Shown one piece after another: positions 5,562 through 12,634 of a stretch of 20,466 bases of DNA. Location: the NCBI GenBank assembly GCA_902493085.1, contig CABUOH010000005.1, forward strand, positions 1-20,466. Direction: 5' to 3'. The position numbers were made by a program, and so were the translations under genes. The notes beneath the pieces are model-generated. The model saw only the letters and a list, made by a program, of their open reading frames with translations, made no database searches and was not told where the DNA came from. The stretch is from an uncultured Sutterella sp. Lineage in GTDB: Bacteria > Pseudomonadota > Gammaproteobacteria > Burkholderiales > Burkholderiaceae_F. Every line of letters begins with the position of its first letter. Positions within the stretch are counted from its first letter, which is position 1.

Positions 5562-7877
5562 ATGTCTCTCCCGCGTCCCCGACAGATTACAGTCAGCGTT
5601 AGCATCGCGCTGACCGCCATGGCCTGCACCTCGATTGTGCAGGCAGCTCAGACAGGCAGCGTGGTGTCTCTCGAATCCGTGACGACGCTTGATCCGTCTC
5701 GCGCAACGCCCGACTCGGACGCCGCTAGCTTCGTGTCCGCCGACCGCATTGAAGGCAACCCCGAAGAACAGCTCCACCTCTACGGCAACGCGGAGATCCG
5801 CCGTGGCGGCACCGTCCTCAAGGGTGATCGCATCACCTACACGCAGGAGACCGACGAGGTTGAGGCTGAGGGCAATGCGCGCATCTCTCGACAAGGTGCC
5901 TCCTTCTCGGGTCCCTCCATGCGCTTCAAGATATCGCCCCGCACAGGCGACATGGCTGATGCCGAATACGAATATGCCCCGCGCAACCTCCGCGGTTGCG
6001 CCAAAAACATTCGTTTCATATCAGGCGAATCGACGCTTTTTTCCGACGCCAAAGTCACGACCTGCAAGCGTGACGACGAGGCTTGGTTCATCAAAATGAA
6101 CGAGCTCGAAATTGACGAATACGACCAGACGGCCACCGGCACGAATGCCACGCTTCACTTCATGGGTGTCCCCGTATTCGGATCTCCGTGGTTCTCTTTC
6201 CCAGTAAGCCGCGACCGACGATCCGGCTTTCTGGTGCCCACCTACGGCATGAGCTCGACCCGCGGCCTCGACTTGGCGGTCCCCTACTACTTCAACATCG
6301 CGCCGAACTACGACCTTACGCTCACGCCTCGCTTGATGACCAAGCGCGGCGTCATGCTCGACACCGAGGCCCGCTTCCTCTACAACAACTTCGCCACGAC
6401 GATCGACTACGCGCTGATGCCCGACGACAAACAGATGAACGACAGCCGTTCGAGTCTGCACGTAGACATGAACTGGCGACGCGACAGACTGAGCGCCTTC
6501 GTCAATTACAACCGTGTCTCCGACAACGACTTCATCAACGACTTTTCAGGCAACGTCCGCGAATCCTCCGAAACCGTTTTGCCGCAGGAGTACGCTCTTC
6601 GTTACGACGAGACCTACTGGAACACGTCAATCAACGTCAAGAAGAATCAAGCCCTGTCTTTCGACTACATCGGCTACTACAAGCCGTACGAACGCGTGCC
6701 TCAAATCACCTTCAACGGCTACAACGGCAACTTCCACGGCCTTGAAGTCGGCACGACCATCGAAGTCACTCGCTTTGAACATCCAACGTTCACCACCGGT
6801 GACCGCTTCGCCTTTGAACAAACGGTCTCCTATCCTCTGCGCGGCGCCGGCTGGTTCGTTGTGCCCAAGGGCACCTTCCTCGGCACCTGGTATCAGCTCG
6901 ACCATCTGGATCGTGACGGCGGTCGCTTCACCGACAAAGATCCGCACCGTACGGTGCCGATGTTCAGCGTCGACGCCGGCCTCGTCTTCGATCGAGACAC
7001 CTTCTGGTTCGGCCGCGACGCCTACCAGACTCTTGAGCCGCGCGTCTATTACGCGTATGTGCCGTACCGAAACCAGGACGACCTGCCCGTGTTCGACACG
7101 TCGATCGCCGACCTGAACTTCTCGACGCTTTTTTCAGAAAACCTCTTCTCTGGCTATGACCGCGTGAGCGAGGCCAACCAGCTCACGAGCGTGCTGACGA
7201 CCCGCTACATAGATAAGTCGAGCGGCCTCGAGCTCTTCCGCGCCAGCGTGGGACAGCGCAACTATTTCTCGGATCAGCGCGTCAACACCTACACGCCCGG
7301 CGACTATCAGGTGAACGAGACTGCGCTTCGCACAGACGTGCGCAGCGACATGCTTGCCAGCGTGGGAGCGCGCCTAACGCGCTCCCTTACGACGGACGTG
7401 AGCGGCCAGTATTCCTCGGCCATGAGCCGTTGGGTGAAGGCCAAGGCGGGCATCAAGTGGCAGCCCCGCCAGATGTCCCTTGTCGGCCTCTACTACCGCT
7501 ACAACTACTCGACCGACCGCGACTACACGAGCTACCAGAACGACTACATCAAGCAGATCGACCTTGCCATCCAGTGGCCGATCACGAACCGTCTCTACGG
7601 TCTCTTCCGCTACAACTACTCGCTCCTTCAGGACAAGCCCATCGAAATGATCGGCGGCGTCGAATACCTGCACGACTGTTGGACGCTTCGCTTCGCCGCG
7701 CAGCGCTACACGACGTCCTCCAACACCGACGAGACCAACTTCTTCTTACAACTCGAGCTCAACGGCTTGGGTAGTATTGGCACAAGCCCGCTTTCTGAAC
7801 TCCAGCGAAACATCAAGGGTTATCAGACCACCACGCGGGTTCCCGACAAGATTGGACAGTACGATTACTATGAATAA
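5562..7877 (+). CDS. lptD: LPS-assembly outer-membrane protein LptD
   Basis: LptD is the outer-membrane beta-barrel that, with LptE, inserts lipopolysaccharide into the outer leaflet. The 771 residues (E. coli 784) consist of a signal peptide to about residue 28 (VQA cleavage), an LptA-like OstA domain (about 58-200, with ADRIEGN, LYGNAEIRRGG and DEVEAEGNARISRQG), then the long barrel rich in aromatic and acidic strands. RRSGFLVPTYG at 219-229 marks the family's plug/barrel junction. Mature cysteines are only C146, C168 (in VTTC) and C706 (in LHDC); E. coli has C31, C173 and a C724-C725 pair, so the disulfide set differs. ATG at 5562 is the only reasonable start but lacks a Shine-Dalgarno. 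The end overlaps the surA start by eight bases. It is divergent from amgK, as commonly seen in Burkholderiales. Confidence 0.96.
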   Translation: MSLPRPRQITVSVSIALTAMACTSIVQAAQTGSVVSLESVTTLDPSRATPDSDAASFVSADRIEGNPEEQLHLYGNAEIRRGGTVLKGDRITYTQETDEVEAEGNARISRQGASFSGPSMRFKISPRTGDMADAEYEYAPRNLRGCAKNIRFISGESTLFSDAKVTTCKRDDEAWFIKMNELEIDEYDQTATGTNATLHFMGVPVFGSPWFSFPVSRDRRSGFLVPTYGMSSTRGLDLAVPYYFNIAPNYDLTLTPRLMTKRGVMLDTEARFLYNNFATTIDYALMPDDKQMNDSRSSLHVDMNWRRDRLSAFVNYNRVSDNDFINDFSGNVRESSETVLPQEYALRYDETYWNTSINVKKNQALSFDYIGYYKPYERVPQITFNGYNGNFHGLEVGTTIEVTRFEHPTFTTGDRFAFEQTVSYPLRGAGWFVVPKGTFLGTWYQLDHLDRDGGRFTDKDPHRTVPMFSVDAGLVFDRDTFWFGRDAYQTLEPRVYYAYVPYRNQDDLPVFDTSIADLNFSTLFSENLFSGYDRVSEANQLTSVLTTRYIDKSSGLELFRASVGQRNYFSDQRVNTYTPGDYQVNETALRTDVRSDMLASVGARLTRSLTTDVSGQYSSAMSRWVKAKAGIKWQPRQMSLVGLYYRYNYSTDRDYTSYQNDYIKQIDLAIQWPITNRLYGLFRYNYSLLQDKPIEMIGGVEYLHDCWTLRFAAQRYTTSSNTDETNFFLQLELNGLGSIGTSPLSELQRNIKGYQTTTRVPDKIGQYDYYE

Positions 7878-9228
7878 GCTCAAGACCATTGCCGTGCTGA
7901 CGATGAGCATGGCTGCTCTCGGCACGGCCTGCGCCGCCGCCCCGGCCGTTACGGACTCCGCACAGGCCGCTCCCGTCGTTCAGACTCTGTCCGGTCCCGT
8001 TGAACTCGATCGCATCGTGGCGGTCGTCAACAACGACGTCATCACGGATCGGGAGCTTCAAGAACGCACGCATGTCGTCGCCCTCAACCTGCGCCGCCAG
8101 AACATCCAACTTCCGCCGATGGAACAGCTTCGCGTCCAGGTGCTCGAACGCCTCATCCTTGAGCGCGCAATCAAGCAGCGGGCCCGCGAGACCGGCATTC
8201 GCATCGACGACCAGATGGTGAACGCCTCTATCGAGCAGATCGCCCGTCAGAACAATTTGTCGGTCGACCAACTTCGTCAGCGTTTGATGGCCGACGGAGT
8301 CTCGTTTTCCTCCTTCCGGGAAGAGATACGCGACGAAATCACGACGCAGCGCCTGCGCGAACGCGAAGTTGACGCCAAGATCCAGATTCCGGATAGCGAG
8401 ATCGACGCCTACCTGGCCGAACAGGCTGGTTTCACGACGAACAATACGACCGAATTTCACATTCAGCACATCCTGATCCCCATCGATCATCCCGACAACA
8501 CGGAAATCCTCAGAAAGCACGCTGAAGAAATCGCCGATCGTGCCCGCGCCGGCGAGGACTTCGCCATGCTTGCGGCAACATATTCCCGCGCATCCGACGC
8601 GCTGCAGGGCGGGGACATCGGCTGGCGCAGCCTTCAGTCGCTTCCCAACGAAGCCGCCGACGTACTCAAGAACTCCCCCAAGAAAGGCATCTACCTCATC
8701 AAGGGCAAGGATGCTTGGGACGTCATGCTCGTCTCCGACACGCGCGACGGCGTTCAGTTCAAGCTCGCCGGCGGCCCGGTCGAACAGACTCATGCCCGTC
8801 ACATCCTGATGCTTGTGAGCGACATCACGCCTGAAGGCGAAGTGATCCATCGTCTCAACGACATCAAGCGCCGTATTGACGCCGGCGAGTCCGACTTTGC
8901 CACGATGGCCCGCCTGCACTCCGTCGACAACAGCGCGACCCGAGGCGGCGATCTCGGTTGGTTGCAGCCGGGCGACACGGTGCCTGAGTTTGAAAAGACC
9001 ATGAACTCGCTCAAGCCCAATGAGGTCTCCGAACCGATCAAATCCCAGTTCGGCTACCATCTCATTCAGGTTATCGAGCGCCGCATGGAAAAGAACGGCA
9101 ATCCGCAACGCATGCGCATCGCCGCCCGCCAGCAGCTTCGCGAGAAAAAACTCGGCGAAGCCGTCTATAACTGGCAGCGCGAGCTTCGCGACCGCGCTTA
9201 CGTTGAAATTCGCGACAACCACTACTGA
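7870..9228 (+). CDS. surA: Periplasmic chaperone and peptidyl-prolyl isomerase SurA
   Basis: SurA escorts unfolded outer-membrane proteins, including LptD, through the periplasm to the BAM complex. From ATG 7870 the protein has 452 residues: a signal peptide (MNKLKTIAV..., to about residue 23), an N-terminal chaperone domain (about 44-190, LDRIVAVVNNDVITDREL), and two parvulin domains at about 195-290 (FHIQHILIPI ... GGDIGW) and 306-405 (THARHILMLV ... GGDLGWLQPG ... FGYHLIQV). It ends with a C-terminal helix that packs on the N-domain. The frame is open for 93 bases further upstream inside lptD, but only the 7870 ATG yields a signal peptide directly at the N-terminus. It overlaps the lptD stop by eight bases, so translation is probably coupled. 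Confidence 0.96.
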   Translation: MNKLKTIAVLTMSMAALGTACAAAPAVTDSAQAAPVVQTLSGPVELDRIVAVVNNDVITDRELQERTHVVALNLRRQNIQLPPMEQLRVQVLERLILERAIKQRARETGIRIDDQMVNASIEQIARQNNLSVDQLRQRLMADGVSFSSFREEIRDEITTQRLREREVDAKIQIPDSEIDAYLAEQAGFTTNNTTEFHIQHILIPIDHPDNTEILRKHAEEIADRARAGEDFAMLAATYSRASDALQGGDIGWRSLQSLPNEAADVLKNSPKKGIYLIKGKDAWDVMLVSDTRDGVQFKLAGGPVEQTHARHILMLVSDITPEGEVIHRLNDIKRRIDAGESDFATMARLHSVDNSATRGGDLGWLQPGDTVPEFEKTMNSLKPNEVSEPIKSQFGYHLIQVIERRMEKNGNPQRMRIAARQQLREKKLGEAVYNWQRELRDRAYVEIRDNHY

Positions 9229-9236
9229 GATTCGCT

Positions 9237-10208
9237 ATGTCTGAACTCCGGTCCGTTGCCGTCACCACTGGCGAGCCCGCCGGCATAGGACCGGAAGTCT
9301 CGCTCAAGGCCGCAGCCGCCGTGTCCTCTCCGATCATTCTGATCGGCGACCGCACGCACCTTGAAGCCGAGGCCCGCCGCCTCGGCATCGGATGGCCTTT
9401 ACCCAGGCATGTCTCAATTCATCACGTGCCGCTTCGTGCGCCTGTCGAACCCGGCACGCTTGATGTCCGCAATGCAGACTATGTGCTTGCCGTCCTGCGT
9501 GCCGCGCATGACGGCGCCATTGCCGGAGATTGGAGAGCCATCGTCACCGCTCCCGTTCAAAAAAGCATCATCATCGAGTCCGGCGTGCCCTTTACCGGCC
9601 ACACGGAATTTTTTCAGAGCCTCTGCGGCGTCAGCCGCGTTGTAATGATGCTCACCTCGAACGCTCGCCCGGATGCAATGAAGGTGGCTCTAGCCACCAC
9701 TCATCTCCCCATCTCCAAGCTGTCTGAAACCATTACGGACGTGCTCCTTGACGAAGTGCTCATGACGCTCAATCAAGCGCTCGCCTGCGACTACGGCGTG
9801 CCCAAGCCCCGCATTCTCGTCACCGGTCTCAATCCGCATGCCGGCGAGAACGGCCACATGGGCAGAGAGGAGATCGACACGATCATCCCCGCGCTTGAGC
9901 GCGCCCGCAGGAGCGGCATTTTCGCTGACGGTCCCGTACCTGCCGACACCGCCTTCGTATCTGGCCATTGGGATCAATACGACGCCGTGCTCTGCATGTA
10001 TCACGATCAGGGGCTGCCCGTCCTCAAGCATGTTGGCTTTGCCGAAGGCGTCAATGTAACGCTCGGCCTCCCCTACATTCGAACGTCGGTCGACCACGGC
10101 ACAGCACTCGACATCGCCGGCTTGGGCACGGCGAACGAATCGAGCATGATATCCGCTCTCCAACTAGCACACTTCCTATCCCAAAACCGTGAAACAAGAA
10201 TGGCTTGA
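9237..10208 (+). CDS. pdxA: 4-hydroxythreonine-4-phosphate dehydrogenase PdxA
   Basis: PdxA oxidises 4-phosphohydroxy-L-threonine in the DXP-dependent pyridoxal phosphate pathway. The 323 residues match the usual 325-330. Visible motifs are TTGEPAGIGPE (10-20), the substrate loop FTGHTEFF (119-126), and the three metal-binding histidines in ATTHLPI (H156), GLNPHAGE (H201) and MYHDQGLPVLK (H256). SVDHGTALDIAG follows at 284-295. ATG at 9237 starts eight bases after the surA stop; the ribosome site is weak and lies in the end of surA. The 3' end overlaps rsmA by 20 bases. The surA-pdxA-rsmA order is the classical proteobacterial one. Confidence 0.97.
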   Translation: MSELRSVAVTTGEPAGIGPEVSLKAAAAVSSPIILIGDRTHLEAEARRLGIGWPLPRHVSIHHVPLRAPVEPGTLDVRNADYVLAVLRAAHDGAIAGDWRAIVTAPVQKSIIIESGVPFTGHTEFFQSLCGVSRVVMMLTSNARPDAMKVALATTHLPISKLSETITDVLLDEVLMTLNQALACDYGVPKPRILVTGLNPHAGENGHMGREEIDTIIPALERARRSGIFADGPVPADTAFVSGHWDQYDAVLCMYHDQGLPVLKHVGFAEGVNVTLGLPYIRTSVDHGTALDIAGLGTANESSMISALQLAHFLSQNRETRMA

Positions 10209-11004
10209 AGGGCATAAAGCCCGCAAACGATTTGGTCAGAACTTTCTTCATGACCGCCATTGGATCGAGCGCATCGTGCGCGGCATCGATCCGAAACCGG
10301 GCGACGCGCTCATTGAGATCGGCCCCGGGCAGGCGGCACTAACGCGCGAAGTCATCGCCTGCGCAGGCCACGAAGCCGCCGTCGAGATCGACCGCGACCT
10401 CGCTCAGTTCCTGCGAGAACAATTCTCCCCCGAGGAGCTCACGCTTATAGAGGCAGATGCCCTCAAGCTCGACTGGACTAGTGTCCTTGAGGGCCGTCAC
10501 CTGCGCATCATCGGCAACCTTCCCTACAACATCTCGTCGCCGCTTCTTTTTGCGCTCATGAGCGCTGCGGACCGCGTCATCGACCAGCACTTCATGCTCC
10601 AGCGTGAAGTGGTCGACCGCATGGTCGCCGAACCCGGCAGCAAGACTTACGGCCGTCTGAGCGTAATGCTTCAGTACCGCTACGTCATGCACAAGCTCTT
10701 CGACGTGCCGCCCGGCGCCTTCGTTCCTCCTCCCAAGGTCACTTCGTCCATTGTCCGCATGGTGCCTCGACCTGTGGAGTCGCTGCCCAAGGTTGACATG
10801 GAAGTCTTCTCTCAGGTGGTCGCTCTTGCCTTCCAGCAACGCCGCAAGACGCTGCGAAACGCACTCTCCGCTCTCATGGACGCCGATGCGATCGAACGCG
10901 CGGGCGTCAATCCCGCCGCCCGCGCCGAAACGCTGGACGTGGCTGCATTCGTGCGCCTTGCACGAACGGCATCCAATCCGCCGCTTCACCCGGACGCTGT
11001 GTGA
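10189..11004 (+). CDS. rsmA: 16S rRNA dimethyladenosine transferase RsmA (KsgA)
   Basis: RsmA methylates two adjacent adenosines in helix 45 of 16S rRNA late in 30S assembly. The 271 residues show HKARKRFGQNFL (9-20), the SAM-binding motif I EIGPGQAALT (43-52), acidic motif II (VEIDRD, 65-70), the catalytic NLPYNISSPLL (110-120), and LSVMLQYRY, FVPPPKV and FQQRRKTLRN in the C-terminal part, all family hallmarks. The GTG start at 10189 lies inside the last 20 bases of pdxA; the next Met codons fall inside the Rossmann fold, so the GTG is needed. Loss of KsgA gives kasugamycin resistance in other bacteria. It is the last gene of the plus-strand unit, 15 bases from the convergent metallopeptidase gene. 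Confidence 0.97.
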   Translation: MKQEWLEGHKARKRFGQNFLHDRHWIERIVRGIDPKPGDALIEIGPGQAALTREVIACAGHEAAVEIDRDLAQFLREQFSPEELTLIEADALKLDWTSVLEGRHLRIIGNLPYNISSPLLFALMSAADRVIDQHFMLQREVVDRMVAEPGSKTYGRLSVMLQYRYVMHKLFDVPPGAFVPPPKVTSSIVRMVPRPVESLPKVDMEVFSQVVALAFQQRRKTLRNALSALMDADAIERAGVNPAARAETLDVAAFVRLARTASNPPLHPDAV

Positions 11005-11019
11005 TTATCATGGTCTGCT

Positions 11020-11775
11020 CTACTCAAAGTCGGGCAGATCCCTCACGGTCTTGATTCTGGCGCGCAATGCGCGCCAGTCCGGGCAAAGTCTTTCCACCTC
11101 TGTCCAAAAGGCTGCCGAATGGTTGAAGTGCACGAGATGAGCCAGCTCGTGCGCTATCACGTAGGACGCGATTTCGTCCTCAAGGAAAAGCAGTCTCCAG
11201 GACAGTCGAATCGTATTTCTCGTCGTACAGCACCCCCATCGCGTTCTAGCGCCGGACAATCTCCACGATGACGGCCAGCGGCTGGCCCTTCCTTGAAAAG
11301 CCTCCAGCAGTTCACCAAGCACGATCTCCGCCTGAGCCTTGAAGAAGACCGTCATCGCCCGATCAATCTCTTCGGGCGAACAGGTCTTCGGAAGCGCCAA
11401 ACAGATCTCGACGTCGTTTCCATTCTGGCGAACATGCGAGCGCTTCGCCTTGGGATCAACGACAAAGGGAACAAGACGGCCTCGATAGAGAATGCTTCCA
11501 TGATCTCCCGTTACGACATAAGCAGCCTGCTTTTTGCTGTTGCGGTTGCGTTCACGACGGATGAAATCTCTATTCGTCAGAACGAGTGCTTCCATGCGTG
11601 TCCAGTCGTCGTAACCGTAGGGAAGCGTCAGAACGGGAAGATCGAGTTTTGGATCATATCGCAGCGTGAGGCGGCGTTTGCTGAGGCGGGAGGGCTTGGC
11701 CAGAAACTCAATTGTTTCCCCGTCCTCCGCCGTCACAGTCCGGAGTGTCGACACCCTTTTATCTCTTGAGCTCAT
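11020..11775 (-). CDS. YgjP-type (M48 superfamily, DUF45) zinc metallopeptidase
   Basis: This is a predicted cytoplasmic zinc metallopeptidase of the YgjP group; its substrate is unknown. From ATG 11775 (ribosome site GAGGGG) it has 251 residues. An open TTG at 11814 is possible but less likely. The N-terminal beta-rich region (SKRRLTLRYDPK, LTLPYGYDDWTRMEALVLTN) is followed by the DUF45 core SARTRWG-type motif (here GARTRWGCC, 175-183) and by the zinc site HELAH (209-213) with NHSAAFW (218-224). The family usually has RWGSC; this copy has RWGCC. There is no signal peptide. Its start overlaps the plsC end by 17 bases, so the two are co-transcribed. The plsC-YgjP order also occurs in Burkholderiales. 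Confidence 0.85.
   Translation of the reverse strand: MSSRDKRVSTLRTVTAEDGETIEFLAKPSRLSKRRLTLRYDPKLDLPVLTLPYGYDDWTRMEALVLTNRDFIRRERNRNSKKQAAYVVTGDHGSILYRGRLVPFVVDPKAKRSHVRQNGNDVEICLALPKTCSPEEIDRAMTVFFKAQAEIVLGELLEAFQGRASRWPSSWRLSGARTRWGCCTTRNTIRLSWRLLFLEDEIASYVIAHELAHLVHFNHSAAFWTEVERLCPDWRALRARIKTVRDLPDFE
11057..11077. repeat. Near-perfect 21-bp palindrome at the rsmA/ygjP convergent end
   Basis: CTGGCGCGCA (11057-11066) and TGCGCGCCAG (11068-11077) are perfect 10-bp arms about one central A. The element lies in the last codons of the metallopeptidase gene (encoding WRALRARI) and 53 bases beyond the rsmA stop, so it could fold at the 3' end of both transcripts. No T-tract follows on either strand. 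Confidence 0.5.
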
Positions 11776-12526
11776 GTCCGCCCCTCTGCGATTCGGGGCA
11801 ATTGCCAACGTCAATCCTTATCAGCTCCTCTTCAATCCACTTTTCCACTTCGGCCGTCACCTCGTGTGGATCCCGGTCCTTTGTCTCGATGACGGGACCA
11901 ACGCTCACCGTGATCGTACCCGGACGCTTGGCAATGGAGTTCTTCGGCCAGCAGTGGCCCGCATTGTGACATACAGGCACAATCGGCGTACCGCTTTGGC
12001 ATGCAAAGCGCGCGCCGCCCGTTTTATACCGTACGCGCTCTCCCGGCGGCACCCGCGTCCCTTCGGGGAAAAGACTGATCCAGAAACCTTCGCGCAACTT
12101 TTTCGGTCCCTTTTTCATGAAGGATTCGAAGGCAGAACGCCCCTTGCTGCGATCAATGGCAAGCATATCCATGGCGCAGACCACCCAACCGAGAAACGGA
12201 ATCCAATTGATCGAACGCTTGTAGAGGAAGCAGGCAGGTGCAGGCAGATAAGCTCCAAGCCAGAACGGATCCCACGCAGACTGGTGCTTCATCAGCACCA
12301 CAGCCTGCGTTTGCGCCCCGGGCAGGTTGTCCATGCCCATCATCTCGAGCTTGATGCCGCAAATGACGCGAAGCAGAGCGAGCACAAACTTCGCCCATGG
12401 ACGGCAGACGGCTTCATATCGCCACCTCACAGTCGTGAACGGAGTCGTGCACAGCACGCAGACCGAAAGGATCAGAATCGATAGGCTCAGAACGAGATAG
12501 AAGAGCCAGCCGCGAAGAAGATTCAT
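11759..12526 (-). CDS. plsC: 1-acyl-sn-glycerol-3-phosphate acyltransferase PlsC
   Basis: PlsC acylates lysophosphatidic acid to phosphatidic acid at the inner membrane. The 255 residues open with a hydrophobic membrane segment (about 7-27). They then show the acyltransferase block I H-x4-D as KHQSAWDPF (H81, D86), block II near KRSINWIPFLGW (103-114), block III FPEGTR (153-158) and block IV TPIVPVCHNAG. The start ATG at 12526 has only a weak ribosome site. The gene lies 29 bases beyond the T-tract of the glyS terminator, so it likely needs its own promoter, and TATGAT inside the terminator loop is a candidate. In many Burkholderiales gmhB sits between glyS and plsC; it is absent here. Confidence 0.94.
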   Translation of the reverse strand: MNLLRGWLFYLVLSLSILILSVCVLCTTPFTTVRWRYEAVCRPWAKFVLALLRVICGIKLEMMGMDNLPGAQTQAVVLMKHQSAWDPFWLGAYLPAPACFLYKRSINWIPFLGWVVCAMDMLAIDRSKGRSAFESFMKKGPKKLREGFWISLFPEGTRVPPGERVRYKTGGARFACQSGTPIVPVCHNAGHCWPKNSIAKRPGTITVSVGPVIETKDRDPHEVTAEVEKWIEEELIRIDVGNCPESQRGGHELKR

Positions 12527-12555
12527 GTCGGAATGCCCGGCCTTAGAAGCCGGAT

Positions 12556-12595
12556 AAAAAAAGGATCCAAAACGAAATCATACCGTTTTGGATCC
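12556..12595 (-). terminator. Rho-independent terminator of glyQ-glyS
   Basis: On the minus strand GGATCCAAAACG and CGTTTTGGATCC (12595-12584 and 12574-12563) form a perfect 12-bp stem with a 9-base loop. Seven Ts follow at once (12562-12556). This is the clearest terminator in the window and closes the glyQ-glyS unit 39 bases after the glyS stop. The loop contains TATGAT. Confidence 0.88.
12577..12582 (-). promoter_or_regulatory. Possible -10 hexamer for plsC inside the glyS terminator loop
   Basis: TATGAT on the minus strand (12582 to 12577) matches five of six bases of the sigma-70 -10 consensus. A start about 7 bases on, near 12570, would fall inside the second arm of the terminator stem, so the new transcript could not fold it. 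The -35 region (CGTTCA at 17-base spacing) is poor. Confidence 0.25.
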
Positions 12596-12601
12596 CTGTT
12601 G

Positions 12602-12623
12602 AACGGCTCCCGAAAGAGCCGTT
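12602..12623 (-). other. Second hairpin just after the glyS stop
   Basis: AACGGCTC (12602-12609) and GAGCCGTT (12616-12623) form an 8-bp perfect stem with a 6-base loop, 11 bases after the glyS stop and just ahead of the main terminator. There is no T-tract, so it more likely stabilises or supports 3' end formation than terminates on its own. Confidence 0.5.
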
Positions 12624-12634
12624 TGAACATTCGC

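Noticed and set aside
7813..9222. 469-codon open frame on the minus strand opposite surA
   Set aside because: It is the antisense shadow of surA, whose two parvulin domains are unmistakable. The shadow protein shows no family motif.
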